51,866 nucleotides of DNA from Flavobacteriales bacterium (GTDB taxonomy: Bacteria; Bacteroidota; Bacteroidia; Flavobacteriales_D; Sanyastnellaceae), in the NCBI GenBank assembly GCA_002862785.1, contig PKDZ01000029.1, positions 1 through 51,866 of the forward strand, read 5' to 3'. This document shows positions 34,928 through 43,416 of the stretch, in pieces (positions within the stretch are counted from its first letter, which is position 1; every line of letters begins with the position of its first letter). The position numbers and the translations under genes are program-made. Under the pieces are notes generated by a model. That model was not told the origin of the DNA and did no database searches. It worked only from the letters and a program-made list of their open reading frames with translations.

Positions 34928-34945
34928 CACCAGCAAAGCGAGCGC

Positions 34946-35134
34946 ATGAACCTTCAGGACCTCCTTACCCCCGTCGGAAAATTCATCGAGTGGACCTTCG
35001 AGACCGTGCTGGTCCCGATCAGCAGCCCCTTCAACCTCGGTGTCATCGTGCTGGGCCTCGGAGGCATTGCCTTCTGGCTCCGCAAGCAGCGCCAGTACAG
35101 CGAAAAGGCGCGCCAAAGCGGCGACATCATCTGA
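34946..35134 (+). CDS. Small DUF6341-like membrane protein
   Basis: A 62-residue protein with one clear membrane helix (about 30-45, NLGVIVLGLGGIAFWLRKQ) and a charged C-terminal tail. The N-terminal amphipathic part with a W-T-F-E-T-V-L-x-P pattern and the position between DUF6427 and purD genes match DUF6341 proteins of Flavobacteriia. Function unknown. It is short enough to be missed by gene finders. The ATG at 34946 has its own upstream TATTTTCG element. Confidence 0.75.
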   Translation: MNLQDLLTPVGKFIEWTFETVLVPISSPFNLGVIVLGLGGIAFWLRKQRQYSEKARQSGDII

Positions 35135-35136
35135 CG

Positions 35137-35166
35137 CCGGCCCTCCGGAAATCCCTTCTTCTTTTT
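35137..35166 (+). terminator. Weak possible terminator after the DUF6341 gene
   Basis: A 4-bp CCGG/CCGG stem directly after the stop, followed after some bases by TTCTTCTTTTT. The stem is short, so this is only a candidate; it sits between convergent genes 35 nt apart. Confidence 0.25.
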
Positions 35167-35169
35167 GAA

Positions 35170-36450
35170 TTAGCCCACCGTTCCGATGTCGGAACGCAGG
35201 GTTTTGCCTTCGTACTCGACTTTGTCGGCGAGGGCGTACGCTTTCTTCACGGCATTCTCCAGCTCGGCGTCAAAGCCGATGCAGGCGAGCACGCGCCCCC
35301 CGGCCGTCACGATGGACTCCCCCTCCCGTTTGGTTCCCGCGTGGAACAGGAGCTGGTCCTCCTCGATGTCCGCAGCGGCAGGAAGGGTCATCGGGATGCC
35401 CTTTGCGTAGCTTCCGGGATAGCCACCGCTGGCGAGGGTGATGGTGGCCGCTGCCTTCGGCGAGAGGGCCACGTCAATCTCGGAGAGCAGGCCGTTGGAC
35501 AGGCCGTCCATCAGGTGGAGCAGGTCGGTCTCGAGCAGGGGCAGGATGATTTGCGTCTCGGGGTCGCCGAGCCGGCAGTTGTATTCGATCATATAAGGAT
35601 CCCCCTGGACCTTCATCAGACCGAAGAAGAGGAAGCCGCGGTAGTCGATGCCGTCCCGCTGGATGCCCCGGATGGTGGGAATGACCACCTGGTTCTTCAC
35701 CTTCTCCATGAACTCGGGGGTGACATGCGGAACGGGGCTGATCGCCCCCATTCCCCCCGTGTTGGGACCGGTGTTCCCCTCTCCGATGCGCTTGTAGTCC
35801 ATCGCGGAAGGCAAGAGGCGCCAGGCCTCCCCATCGGTCACGGCGAACATCGAGACTTCCACCCCCTTGAGGAATTCCTCAATCACCACCTCCTTGCCGG
35901 CCGAACCGAAGGCCTCTCCCTTGAGCATGCCCCGGACGGCCTGTTCAGCCTCTTTGAGGTCCTCGGTGACGATGACGCCCTTGCCGGCGGCCAGACCACT
36001 GGCCTTGACCACGTAGGGCGCCTTCATTGTCTTGAGAAAGGCGAGCGCATCCCGGGTCTGACCCTTGCCGAAGGTGCCGAACTTCGCGGTGGGGATGCGG
36101 TGCCGCTTCATGAACTCCTTGGCGAACTTCTTGCTGCTCTCGAGTTGGGCCCCCTCCTTGCTCGGCCCAATGACCGCGACGGATTCAAGGCCCTTTGCCT
36201 TGGCAAAGTGATCGACGATGCCCGCCGCAAGGGGCGCTTCCGGACCGACAACGACCATGTCGATGCCGTGTTCCCGGACGTGCGCCTCCACAGCATCGAA
36301 ATCGAGGGGATCGAGGTCGCAATTGATGCCGACCTCCGCCGTTCCTGCATTGCCTGGGGCAAAGTGAAGCGCCTCGAGCAGGGAGCTGCTTGAGATTTTC
36401 CAACCGATGGCGTGTTCCCTTCCGCCGGATCCAAGTATCAATACGCGCAT
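35170..36450 (-). CDS. purD: Phosphoribosylamine-glycine ligase
   Basis: Second step of purine synthesis: ATP-dependent joining of phosphoribosylamine and glycine. The 426-residue ATP-grasp enzyme starts MRVLILGSGGREHAIGWKI. It has VVVGPEAPLAAGIVDHF, the ATP-grasp region (KASGLAAGKGVIV), GNTGPNTGGMGAISPVP, and YNCRLGDPETQ, the usual metal-binding segment. Standard length. The ATG is 7 nt from an exact TAnnTTTG element. Transcribed divergently from the GT2-GT9 gene. Confidence 0.96.
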   Translation of the reverse strand: MRVLILGSGGREHAIGWKISSSSLLEALHFAPGNAGTAEVGINCDLDPLDFDAVEAHVREHGIDMVVVGPEAPLAAGIVDHFAKAKGLESVAVIGPSKEGAQLESSKKFAKEFMKRHRIPTAKFGTFGKGQTRDALAFLKTMKAPYVVKASGLAAGKGVIVTEDLKEAEQAVRGMLKGEAFGSAGKEVVIEEFLKGVEVSMFAVTDGEAWRLLPSAMDYKRIGEGNTGPNTGGMGAISPVPHVTPEFMEKVKNQVVIPTIRGIQRDGIDYRGFLFFGLMKVQGDPYMIEYNCRLGDPETQIILPLLETDLLHLMDGLSNGLLSEIDVALSPKAAATITLASGGYPGSYAKGIPMTLPAAADIEEDQLLFHAGTKREGESIVTAGGRVLACIGFDAELENAVKKAYALADKVEYEGKTLRSDIGTVG

Positions 36451-36457
36451 GGCGCCT

Positions 36458-36465
36458 CAAAACTA
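36458..36465 (-). promoter_or_regulatory. Putative -7 element (TAGTTTTG) of purD
   Basis: An exact TAnnTTTG match on the minus strand ending 7 nt before the purD ATG. The nearest upstream TTG is about 33 nt away, too far for a normal -33 box. It overlaps by 2 nt a TACCTTCG facing the other way. Confidence 0.45.
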
Positions 36466-36471
36466 CCTTCG
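36464..36471 (+). promoter_or_regulatory. Possible -7 element (TACCTTCG) of the GT2-GT9 gene
   Basis: The same octamer as upstream of lpdA and metG, on the plus strand, 75 nt before the preferred ATG of the glycosyltransferase (36547). It overlaps the purD element, which suggests competing divergent promoters. Confidence 0.35.
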
Positions 36472-36546
36472 CCACGGACCCGGTGACGGCCATGTTTTCA
36501 ACACGGCGTGGCCATTCCTCACCAATCCGGTCCCCGACCCGTCCCG

Positions 36547-38340
36547 ATGCAACCCGATCCGACCCCTTCGGACTCCTCGTCCACGATGCGCCTCAGCGTG
36601 GTCGTCATCACGCGCAACGAGGAGCGCAACCTCCCGCGGCTGCTCGATTCCGTGCGGGATGTAGCGGACGAAATCATCGTCTTTGATTCGGGCAGCACGG
36701 ACGCCACAGTGGCGCTGGCGAAAGCGGCGGGAGCGAGGGTCGTATCCTGCGACTGGAAGGGATGGTCGGCCACGAAGAATGAGGCCAATGCGGAAGCCCG
36801 GGGGCAATGGATCCTCAGCCTCGATGCAGACGAGGCCCTCACCGCTCGGTCCCGGGCCGCGATACTGAACCACATCGACGGCCCGATTCGGACCACCAAC
36901 GGGGCTTGGCGCGTGGGGGAAATCAACCGATTGACGAATTACTGCGGGCGTTGGGTGCGGTACAGCGGTTGGCACCCCGACCGCAAGGTGAGACTCTGGC
37001 CCTCCGGAGCCGGCCGCTGGCACGGCGCCATCCACGAACAGGTGGCGTTCGAGGGGGCCGTGGAGGTCATCCGGTTGCACGGTGTGGTCGAACATCACAG
37101 CTATCCCACCGCCGCCAGCCATCTTGCCCAGATTGAGCGGTTCGGTCAGGTCTGGGCCGAAGACCGCCATGCCCACGGAGATCGCCCATCCCGAACGCTG
37201 GCTTGCCTCAAGGTGGCGGCCCAATGGATGAAGACGTTTGTCGTCAAGCTGGGGGTCCTGGACGGCCGTACCGGCTGGGTCATCGCCCGGCGCAGCGCTT
37301 GGGCCACCTGGCGAAAGCATGCCCGCCTGCGGGCCCTGAACGAAGGTGGCATTCCCCCCGCGCGCCGGGTGCTCGTCACCCGCACGGACGCCCTGGGCGA
37401 CCTCGTCGTGACCCTGCCCATCGTCCGAGCCCTCAAGGAAGCCCATCCCGCGGTGCAAGTGGATCTGCTTGTTCGTGGATACGCGGTTCCCTTGGCCATT
37501 CAGGCCATCGGAGTCGACCGGGTCGTGGAATGGACGGCCGACATGGCTGCCCGGCCCGGCGGAGCGGGAGCGAAGGCCCTCAGGAAGGGTGAGTACGATG
37601 TCTCGATTCATGCCTTTCCCGATGCGGCCGTCCTGAAAGCGGCCCACCAAGCAGGCATTCCGATGCGCATCGCCACGGGCCGCCGTTGGTCGGGATTGCG
37701 GCATGCCAACCATCGCGTGTGGGACAGCCGAAGGGAGTCCGGTGGCCACGAAGCGTGGCACGGGCTGCGGCTGCTCCTTCCGCTCCACATCGACCCGGAC
37801 CTTGGGTACCGTACAGCCTGTGGTCTGGAAGCGCCTGAGGCCGACCCCGACTTGCGCGCCCAGCTGGACTCCATGGACCGTCCGCTCGCTCTCTTGCACC
37901 CGGGATCACATGGCAGTGCGGGCAACTGGCCTCCTGCACAGTTTGCGGAACTGTCCGCGCGTCTCGCCGATGCGGGCTGCATCGTGGGCCTCACTGGCAC
38001 CGCAATGGAGCAGGAGGCCTTCTCCCGGTTCCGGCCTGTCCGGGAGGATGTCATCGATTTCGGAGGCCATTTCGATTTGACCCAATTGATGGCCATCCAG
38101 GCCTCGGCTGCCTTGGTGGTGGCGTCGAGCACGGGACCACTGCACACCGCCGCCGCCCTAGGCACACCCTGCGTCGGACTCTATGGCCCAGCGGCCCCGG
38201 AATGGGCCGAGCGGTGGGCCCCGCTGGGTCCTTCGGTGCGGGTGTGCACGGCCGAAACACAGACTCCGGATGGGGCGCTGGACCTGTCGGTCGAAGACGT
38301 GCTGGAGGCCTGTCTCAGCCAGCTCCGGCGCGTCCAGTAG
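36547..38340 (+). CDS. Bifunctional glycosyltransferase: GT2 fused to GT9 (heptosyltransferase-like)
   Basis: A 597-residue two-domain protein. Residues about 14-255 are a family 2 glycosyltransferase of the WaaE/KdtX type (LSVVVITRNEERNLPRLL, FDSGSTDAT, DAD at 93-95, WSATKNEAN). Residues about 270-597 are a family 9 domain related to LPS heptosyltransferases (RVLVTRTDALGDLVVTLP, LLHPGSHGSAGNWP, STGPLHTAAALGTPCVGLYGP). These are usually separate neighbouring genes. Role: probably LPS core building, using ADP-heptose from the GmhA pathway. ATG 36547 is preferred; ATG 36586 and GTG 36508 are alternatives. The 3' end overlaps the O-antigen ligase by 26 nt. Confidence 0.9.
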   Translation: MQPDPTPSDSSSTMRLSVVVITRNEERNLPRLLDSVRDVADEIIVFDSGSTDATVALAKAAGARVVSCDWKGWSATKNEANAEARGQWILSLDADEALTARSRAAILNHIDGPIRTTNGAWRVGEINRLTNYCGRWVRYSGWHPDRKVRLWPSGAGRWHGAIHEQVAFEGAVEVIRLHGVVEHHSYPTAASHLAQIERFGQVWAEDRHAHGDRPSRTLACLKVAAQWMKTFVVKLGVLDGRTGWVIARRSAWATWRKHARLRALNEGGIPPARRVLVTRTDALGDLVVTLPIVRALKEAHPAVQVDLLVRGYAVPLAIQAIGVDRVVEWTADMAARPGGAGAKALRKGEYDVSIHAFPDAAVLKAAHQAGIPMRIATGRRWSGLRHANHRVWDSRRESGGHEAWHGLRLLLPLHIDPDLGYRTACGLEAPEADPDLRAQLDSMDRPLALLHPGSHGSAGNWPPAQFAELSARLADAGCIVGLTGTAMEQEAFSRFRPVREDVIDFGGHFDLTQLMAIQASAALVVASSTGPLHTAAALGTPCVGLYGPAAPEWAERWAPLGPSVRVCTAETQTPDGALDLSVEDVLEACLSQLRRVQ

Positions 38341-39853
38341 AACTGAACAGGGCGGGAAGCACGAGCACCCACAAGGCCAGCGTCACACCCGCTTGGGTCT
38401 CCAAAGTGTCCTCGAAGCAGAAGGACAGCCACAGCACCATGATTCCTGGGACACCCCACGGCCGGCAAAGGACAGCCCACCCAGCGGAGATCAACAACAA
38501 CAAACCGATCCAGCCCTGTTCCAGCCAAAGGCTAAGCCATTGGTTGTGCGGCCGGTGCCGCATGCTGACCGGCCAATTCGGTTGTTCCATGTCATAGGCC
38601 TTTTTCAAAACGCCCCGGCCACTCCCGGTGCCCACACCCATCACATGGGCGCTCCACGGCAAGGTGCGGATGGCGGACCAGGCCGTCGATTGGTAAACCT
38701 GCCTCGCCAAAAGGCTCGCATTGCCGGACCGGACTCCGTCCAACCATTGTCCCCAATTGAAACACATTCGGTTCCAACGTCGGGTCCATCCCACCTCACG
38801 CCACTCCACCACCGACGTGGCACCAGCAGCAATCGCCTGAACCTCTTCATCCGAGAGGGCCTCGACCCCCGCTTGATCCTTGGGCAAACCCTTGGAGGCG
38901 AGAAAACGGATGAGCCTGCCGTTGACCTCATCAAAGGATCTGTCGTCGCGGGACCGCCACGCGGCGGACAACTCGCCCCACGCCACTTCGGTCCACACGA
39001 AATGGCCGTTTTCCGTCACCCGTCGCTCCGGATGGTGGTAATATTGCTCCCCGTTCTCCGTGAATTCCGGCAGGACATCAAGGTCAGGGTAATCGGACGG
39101 CAGGGCCGAATGCAACCCGATGGCGAGGCAAGCGAGCAAACCGGTCACCGCAGCGAGCCCGAACCGAACCTGACCGGAATCTGGCCATTCTTTTCGGCTC
39201 CCCGCCCGATGAAGCACCATGGGTCCCCACCATGCCATTGTGATCAGACCGCTCAGAAGACCGCTCAGTGATTCAGTCCAGAACCAAGTGAGACCGGCGA
39301 AGGCCACGGCCAACAAGGTCCACGTTCGGGACAGTCTGGCCGCAACCAGAGGAAGCAACACTGCCCACCAGAGTCCGAATCGGATGTGGGAAATGAACCG
39401 TGAGGCACTTCGACCACCGAAGGGGGGGCCATCCAAGAGGTCGAGGACCACGACGGTCACCGAGGCGGCGATGGCACTGAAAGCCGCGCAGCGCAGAACC
39501 CGATCGAACGAGCGGGCCGACAGGAGGGCCGAACCGCGCGCGGCGAGCAACACCAAGCCCCCCACGGCGAGCGGAAGCTTCACGCGCACATCGCGGAGGG
39601 CGAGGGCTCCGTCCAAGCTCCAAAAGGAAGAAGCGCCCGAAAGGGCCACCAGCGCCACCAGCGCGAGGCCGGAAAGCCTCCAGAACCTAGAATCGGGGAG
39701 GCGGCGCAGGGGCTGTGCGAGTTCGAAAAGGGCCACAAGGCCCAGCAGGGCTGTGGCCACACTCATGAAAGAGTTGGACCACGGAAAGGAGAGGGCCACG
39801 GCGCACCAAGCTGCCGTCCACATCTCTTCTCTGGCCCCCCCTCGGCCCATCAA
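38315..39853 (-). CDS. O-antigen ligase family protein
   Basis: A 512-residue inner-membrane protein with about ten helices and a large periplasmic loop of roughly 170 residues (from about 255). The loop has the ENGHFVWTEVAW segment and ends in MGVGTGSGRG and RPHNQWLSLWLEQGW, the Wzy_C/WaaL-type motif with a conserved His. Probably joins or polymerises O-antigen on lipid A-core or another surface glycan. It stands next to the GT2-GT9 gene, convergent, with overlapping ends. It follows the S41 protease gene, their ends overlapping by 4 nt. Confidence 0.85.
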   Translation of the reverse strand: MMGRGGAREEMWTAAWCAVALSFPWSNSFMSVATALLGLVALFELAQPLRRLPDSRFWRLSGLALVALVALSGASSFWSLDGALALRDVRVKLPLAVGGLVLLAARGSALLSARSFDRVLRCAAFSAIAASVTVVVLDLLDGPPFGGRSASRFISHIRFGLWWAVLLPLVAARLSRTWTLLAVAFAGLTWFWTESLSGLLSGLITMAWWGPMVLHRAGSRKEWPDSGQVRFGLAAVTGLLACLAIGLHSALPSDYPDLDVLPEFTENGEQYYHHPERRVTENGHFVWTEVAWGELSAAWRSRDDRSFDEVNGRLIRFLASKGLPKDQAGVEALSDEEVQAIAAGATSVVEWREVGWTRRWNRMCFNWGQWLDGVRSGNASLLARQVYQSTAWSAIRTLPWSAHVMGVGTGSGRGVLKKAYDMEQPNWPVSMRHRPHNQWLSLWLEQGWIGLLLLISAGWAVLCRPWGVPGIMVLWLSFCFEDTLETQAGVTLALWVLVLPALFSSTGRAGAG

Positions 39854-41553
39854 CGTTTTTCGCTGGGTTCCTGAGCCTCAATCTGGCCCATTCCGATGAT
39901 GGACTCCATCTCCTTGCCGAAGGCCGCCAGGGCACGGAGCACGGTCGGGTCCTCGGTCAAACTCCGCTCGACCATGCCGGCCGCGAGGTGGAACCGAAGG
40001 ACCACTTCCTCCTCGATGGCCTGGCGGATTTCCGCTTCAAACAGGCCGAGGTCCCGGCCCAAATCCGGCTCGAGGGCGGCCTCGAGGGCGGCCATCGCCT
40101 CACCGGAAACGCCATCGTATTGCTCAATGTCGACCACCTCCTTCAGGTCTTCCAATACCGCCATGCTCTCTGTGGAGTAGGTGAAGCCTTTGTCCCTCAA
40201 ATGGGGCTCGAACCCCTGCCAATCGGCTTCCGCCAATGAATAAGACACGGGGTCCGGCACCTGCGCACTGTCGAGACGGGCAGCCACCGCTGTGGCGTAA
40301 TCAAAGAGGGCATACTCGTCCAGAAGGCGTTCGAGCAGCGTGGACATGAAGGGCGTTTCCACCTCGATGTCGGGCTGGATGCCCCGGCCTTCGATCACCG
40401 GTCGTCCCAAGCGCGTGTTGAACGTCCGCAGCAGCGAGTCGGAGACGGCCTTCGCCTTGCCTTGAGCGTCGCGGTTCCCCCCGTAATCAAGGCGTTGGAT
40501 GCACCGTCCGCTCGCCGTGTAGTATTTGGCGACCGTCACCTTCAGCCGGGTGTTGAAGGCCATGTCCTTGGTCTGCTGAACGAGCCCCTTGCCGAAGCTT
40601 TCCATGCCGATGATCAGAGCCCTGTCGAGATCCTGCAGGGTGCCGCTGACGATTTCCGAGGCGCTGGCGGATTGTCCGTCAATGAGCACCACAAGCGGCA
40701 TGTCTGGCGCCGTCGGTCGACCCAGCGCGGTGTACGACTTGTTCCACTTGTCGGTCTTGCCCCGGGTCGAGACGATTTCCGTGCCTTTGGGAACAAACAA
40801 GTTCACGATGCTGACGCTCTCATTGAGCAGCCCGCCCCCGTTGCCCCTGAGGTCCAGCACAAGCTGTTCCATGCCGGCGGAATCCCGAAGGGCCATCAGG
40901 GCCTTGCGCACCTCCCCAGCGGAACCGCGGGTGAATTTGGAGAGGTAGATGTAGCCCGTGCGATCATCAAGCATGCCGGAATAGGGGACGGCCGGAATGC
41001 GAACTTTGGCCCGATTCACTTCGAATTCGAGTCGCCCTCCCCCATAGGGCCGGTCGATTCCGACGGTCACCGCACTGCCGGACTCCCCCTGCAGCAGGTC
41101 GGAGACGGCCTGGGTATCCATGTCCACCTCCACCTTCCGACCATCGATGTCGAGAACAATGTCCCCCGGACGCATGCCCGCCTGCTGGGCCGGATATCCC
41201 TCGTAAACCTCCACAATGGTCATGCGGCCATCCATCGGCTGGACGAGGGCGCCGATGCCCCCGTATTCGCCCGTGTTCATGAACCGGATGTCCTCGATTC
41301 TGGATTCGGGATAGTAGATGGTGTAGGGGTCCAGCTCGTCCAGCATGGCGTCGATGGCCACGCGCATCAGCGTACCGGGCTCGGGCTCCTCCACGTAGAA
41401 TTCGTGTACACCTCGGAAGACGGAGGTCAGGATTTCGAGGTGCTTGGTGACCTCGAAATAGGTCCCGGAGGGCAGGGCTGCCCGGAGGCCGAAAACAGCG
41501 AGGGCAACGGCCACGAGGATGGCGGAAAGGCGGATCGTTCTAGGGCGGGTCAT
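39850..41553 (-). CDS. ctpA: C-terminal processing peptidase (S41 family)
   Basis: A 567-residue periplasmic serine protease. One N-terminal membrane anchor (SAILVAVALAVFGLRAAL) precedes the catalytic fold. A PDZ domain follows (YEGYPAQQAGMRPGDIVLDI), then the protease core with DLRGNGGGLL, Ser in QSASASEIVSG (Ser297) and Lys in ESFGKGLVQQ (Lys322), the correct spacing of 25. It trims C-termini of envelope proteins in relatives. ATG 41553 overlaps the rnpA stop (ATGA), so the two are coupled. The order hemD-rnpA-S41 is typical of Flavobacteriales. Confidence 0.95.
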   Translation of the reverse strand: MTRPRTIRLSAILVAVALAVFGLRAALPSGTYFEVTKHLEILTSVFRGVHEFYVEEPEPGTLMRVAIDAMLDELDPYTIYYPESRIEDIRFMNTGEYGGIGALVQPMDGRMTIVEVYEGYPAQQAGMRPGDIVLDIDGRKVEVDMDTQAVSDLLQGESGSAVTVGIDRPYGGGRLEFEVNRAKVRIPAVPYSGMLDDRTGYIYLSKFTRGSAGEVRKALMALRDSAGMEQLVLDLRGNGGGLLNESVSIVNLFVPKGTEIVSTRGKTDKWNKSYTALGRPTAPDMPLVVLIDGQSASASEIVSGTLQDLDRALIIGMESFGKGLVQQTKDMAFNTRLKVTVAKYYTASGRCIQRLDYGGNRDAQGKAKAVSDSLLRTFNTRLGRPVIEGRGIQPDIEVETPFMSTLLERLLDEYALFDYATAVAARLDSAQVPDPVSYSLAEADWQGFEPHLRDKGFTYSTESMAVLEDLKEVVDIEQYDGVSGEAMAALEAALEPDLGRDLGLFEAEIRQAIEEEVVLRFHLAAGMVERSLTEDPTVLRALAAFGKEMESIIGMGQIEAQEPSEKR

Positions 41554-41894
41554 GTGGGGTCGTGCAGGGCGTCGTTCATCCGGGACAGCAACCGGTCCAT
41601 GGCCCGGTCGACGTGCTCCTGAGAAGGCAGATCCTTCCCCACAAAGATGAGCACGACGGCATACTGGACACGTTCCGGAAGGACATCCTCGAAGACCGAA
41701 CGGCGATTCCGCCAACTTTCGCGCATCAACCGCTTGATTCGGTTGCGGTCTACGGCCCGGCGGAACCGCCGTTTGGACACAGTGAAGGCCACCCTCGTCG
41801 GAGCCGGGCCATCCATGGGCACCTCAGCGAAGCGCGCAATCAACGGAAATCCCTTGGCTGTATGGCCGTCCGCGAACACGCGGTCCATGACCAC
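41550..41894 (-). CDS. rnpA: Ribonuclease P protein component
   Basis: Protein subunit of RNase P, which matures tRNA 5' ends. The diagnostic RNR-type region is KRRFRRAVDRNRIKRLMRESWR; FTVSKRRF and an N-terminal MDRVFADGHT block also match. 114 residues from GTG 41894. The normal RnpA N-terminus is about 10-15 residues longer than this. The frame stays open upstream (residues reading DRSLKRKVV before the MDRVF block) with no ATG, GTG or TTG until it meets the end of hemD, so the true start could be a rare codon. It is coupled to the S41 protease gene. Confidence 0.9.
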   Translation of the reverse strand: MVMDRVFADGHTAKGFPLIARFAEVPMDGPAPTRVAFTVSKRRFRRAVDRNRIKRLMRESWRNRRSVFEDVLPERVQYAVVLIFVGKDLPSQEHVDRAMDRLLSRMNDALHDPT

Positions 41895-41962
41895 CTTCCG
41901 CTTGAGGCTTCTGTCCCGGCCCTGGCCGAGGTCCTTGCTGGGTTCCCGTTCGTCCAGAGCGA

Positions 41963-42709
41963 TCAGTCCTTGCCGAGAATGTGGTTCTCGATGGCCATGC
42001 TCATCGATGGCGCCTTCGGATGGGGCGCGCCGATGTCAATCCGCAGGTTCTTGACCTCCGCCGCCTTGCGCGTCGTCGGGCCGAACACAGCAATGCGGGT
42101 CTCCCCCTGTTCGAAATCGGGGAAATTCTTGTAAAGGCTTTCAATGCCCGACGGGGAGAAGAACACGAGCATGTCGTACTTCACGTCGGACAGGTCGGAC
42201 AGGTCGCTGCACACCGTCTTGTACATCACCGCCCTGGTGAAGTCGATGCCATTTTCCTCAAGGAGGGCAGGAATGCTCGGCTTGAGGATGTCCGCGCAAG
42301 GAAGCAGGAACTTCTCCTTTTTGTGCTTCTTGATGAAATCAATCAGCTCGGTGAAACGCAATTGGCCGTGGAAGATTTTGCGCTTCCGGTAGACGATGTA
42401 CTTCTGGAGGTAGTGGGCCGTGGACTCGCTGATGCAGAAATACTTCGTCGAATCCGGCACCTCGTGGCGCAGCTCCTCCGCCAACCTGAAGTAGTGATCC
42501 ACGGCATTGCGGGATGTGAAGATGATGCTGCCGTGCTCGCTCAGGTCGATGCGCTCCTGACGGAATGTTTGCACGTCCACCCCCTCCACATGGATGAAGC
42601 TGCGGAAATCAATCTTCAACTTGTGCTTGGCCGCCAAATCGAAATACGGGGACTTCTCCGTAGAAGGTTTGGGTTGCGAAATGAGAATGGTCTTGACCTT
42701 CTTGCCCAT
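41963..42709 (-). CDS. hemD: Uroporphyrinogen-III synthase
   Basis: Closes hydroxymethylbilane to uroporphyrinogen III in heme synthesis. The 248-residue protein has the low-conservation HemD fold: IIFTSRNAVDHYF, the LLPCADI block, and MLVFFSPSGIESLYKNFP with IAVFGPTTRKAAE. HemD is poorly conserved, but the S/TSRNAV and FFSPSGI motifs plus the DUF4271-hemD-rnpA order make the call firm. Start ATG 42709 (MGKKVKTILISQPKP). Confidence 0.9.
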   Translation of the reverse strand: MGKKVKTILISQPKPSTEKSPYFDLAAKHKLKIDFRSFIHVEGVDVQTFRQERIDLSEHGSIIFTSRNAVDHYFRLAEELRHEVPDSTKYFCISESTAHYLQKYIVYRKRKIFHGQLRFTELIDFIKKHKKEKFLLPCADILKPSIPALLEENGIDFTRAVMYKTVCSDLSDLSDVKYDMLVFFSPSGIESLYKNFPDFEQGETRIAVFGPTTRKAAEVKNLRIDIGAPHPKAPSMSMAIENHILGKD

Positions 42710-42713
42710 GTGC

Positions 42714-43388
42714 TTACCCCTGCCAGATGCGGAAGAGGACCGCGACCGGGAGGATTTCGAGGCCGCAAAGGTAAAGAATCCCATGGAGGGGCTGTTTTCT
42801 GAACAGGGGATTCTGGGAAACCCCCCTTTGCTGGCGGAGGAGCCAGCCCACGACCCAAAGGAACATGGCCACCCAAAGTCCGAATCGGCTCGCTTCTGGC
42901 CCCCATGTCGAGCAGACAAACCCCACTGGAGCGATCAGCCACGCGGCGGACTCCATGTGGAGTCGATGATTCAAGAAGAACGCGTCCCCGAGGTGGTGGT
43001 CTCCCGCGTGCAGGTCCCAAAGCAGAGCTGTAACCCAGCGCAAGAACAGCAGCAGAGCCCAAACCAACATCCCCTTCCACACCCATGGCCAAGAGGGAAT
43101 GGCCGACTCGGAAACTGAACCCATGCCCACCATGGACAGGGAGAGGGCCAGACCGGCCAGCACACAGGACAGCACCCACGTCAATTGGACCCGCTGACGA
43201 TCGGCAAGTTCCAGCACCAGCAACCGGTGATCCGTCCATGCCCACCACATCCAACGCCGGTGAGCGGGTTGTGCCCGATGGAGAAGACCCAGACCCAGCG
43301 CGAGCAGGAACCAGCTGGACCACCAGCCAACCGGCATCTCCTGGACTGTGCGCAAGGCTCCCTCGAACATGACCGCAAGGTCGGTCAA
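42714..43388 (-). CDS. DUF4271 family membrane protein
   Basis: A 224-residue polytopic membrane protein with about six helices and a Trp-rich composition. Bacteroidota DUF4271 proteins lie immediately upstream of hemD, with the same small spacing (4 nt here), and share the closing pattern LYLCGLEILPVAVL before a short tail. Function unknown; it may relate to envelope or heme processes by position only. The start could be 43388 or ATG 43370. Confidence 0.75.
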   Translation of the reverse strand: MTDLAVMFEGALRTVQEMPVGWWSSWFLLALGLGLLHRAQPAHRRWMWWAWTDHRLLVLELADRQRVQLTWVLSCVLAGLALSLSMVGMGSVSESAIPSWPWVWKGMLVWALLLFLRWVTALLWDLHAGDHHLGDAFFLNHRLHMESAAWLIAPVGFVCSTWGPEASRFGLWVAMFLWVVGWLLRQQRGVSQNPLFRKQPLHGILYLCGLEILPVAVLFRIWQG

Positions 43389-43416
43389 CCGCCTCCACGA
43401 TAGAAGCGCCTGGGAT

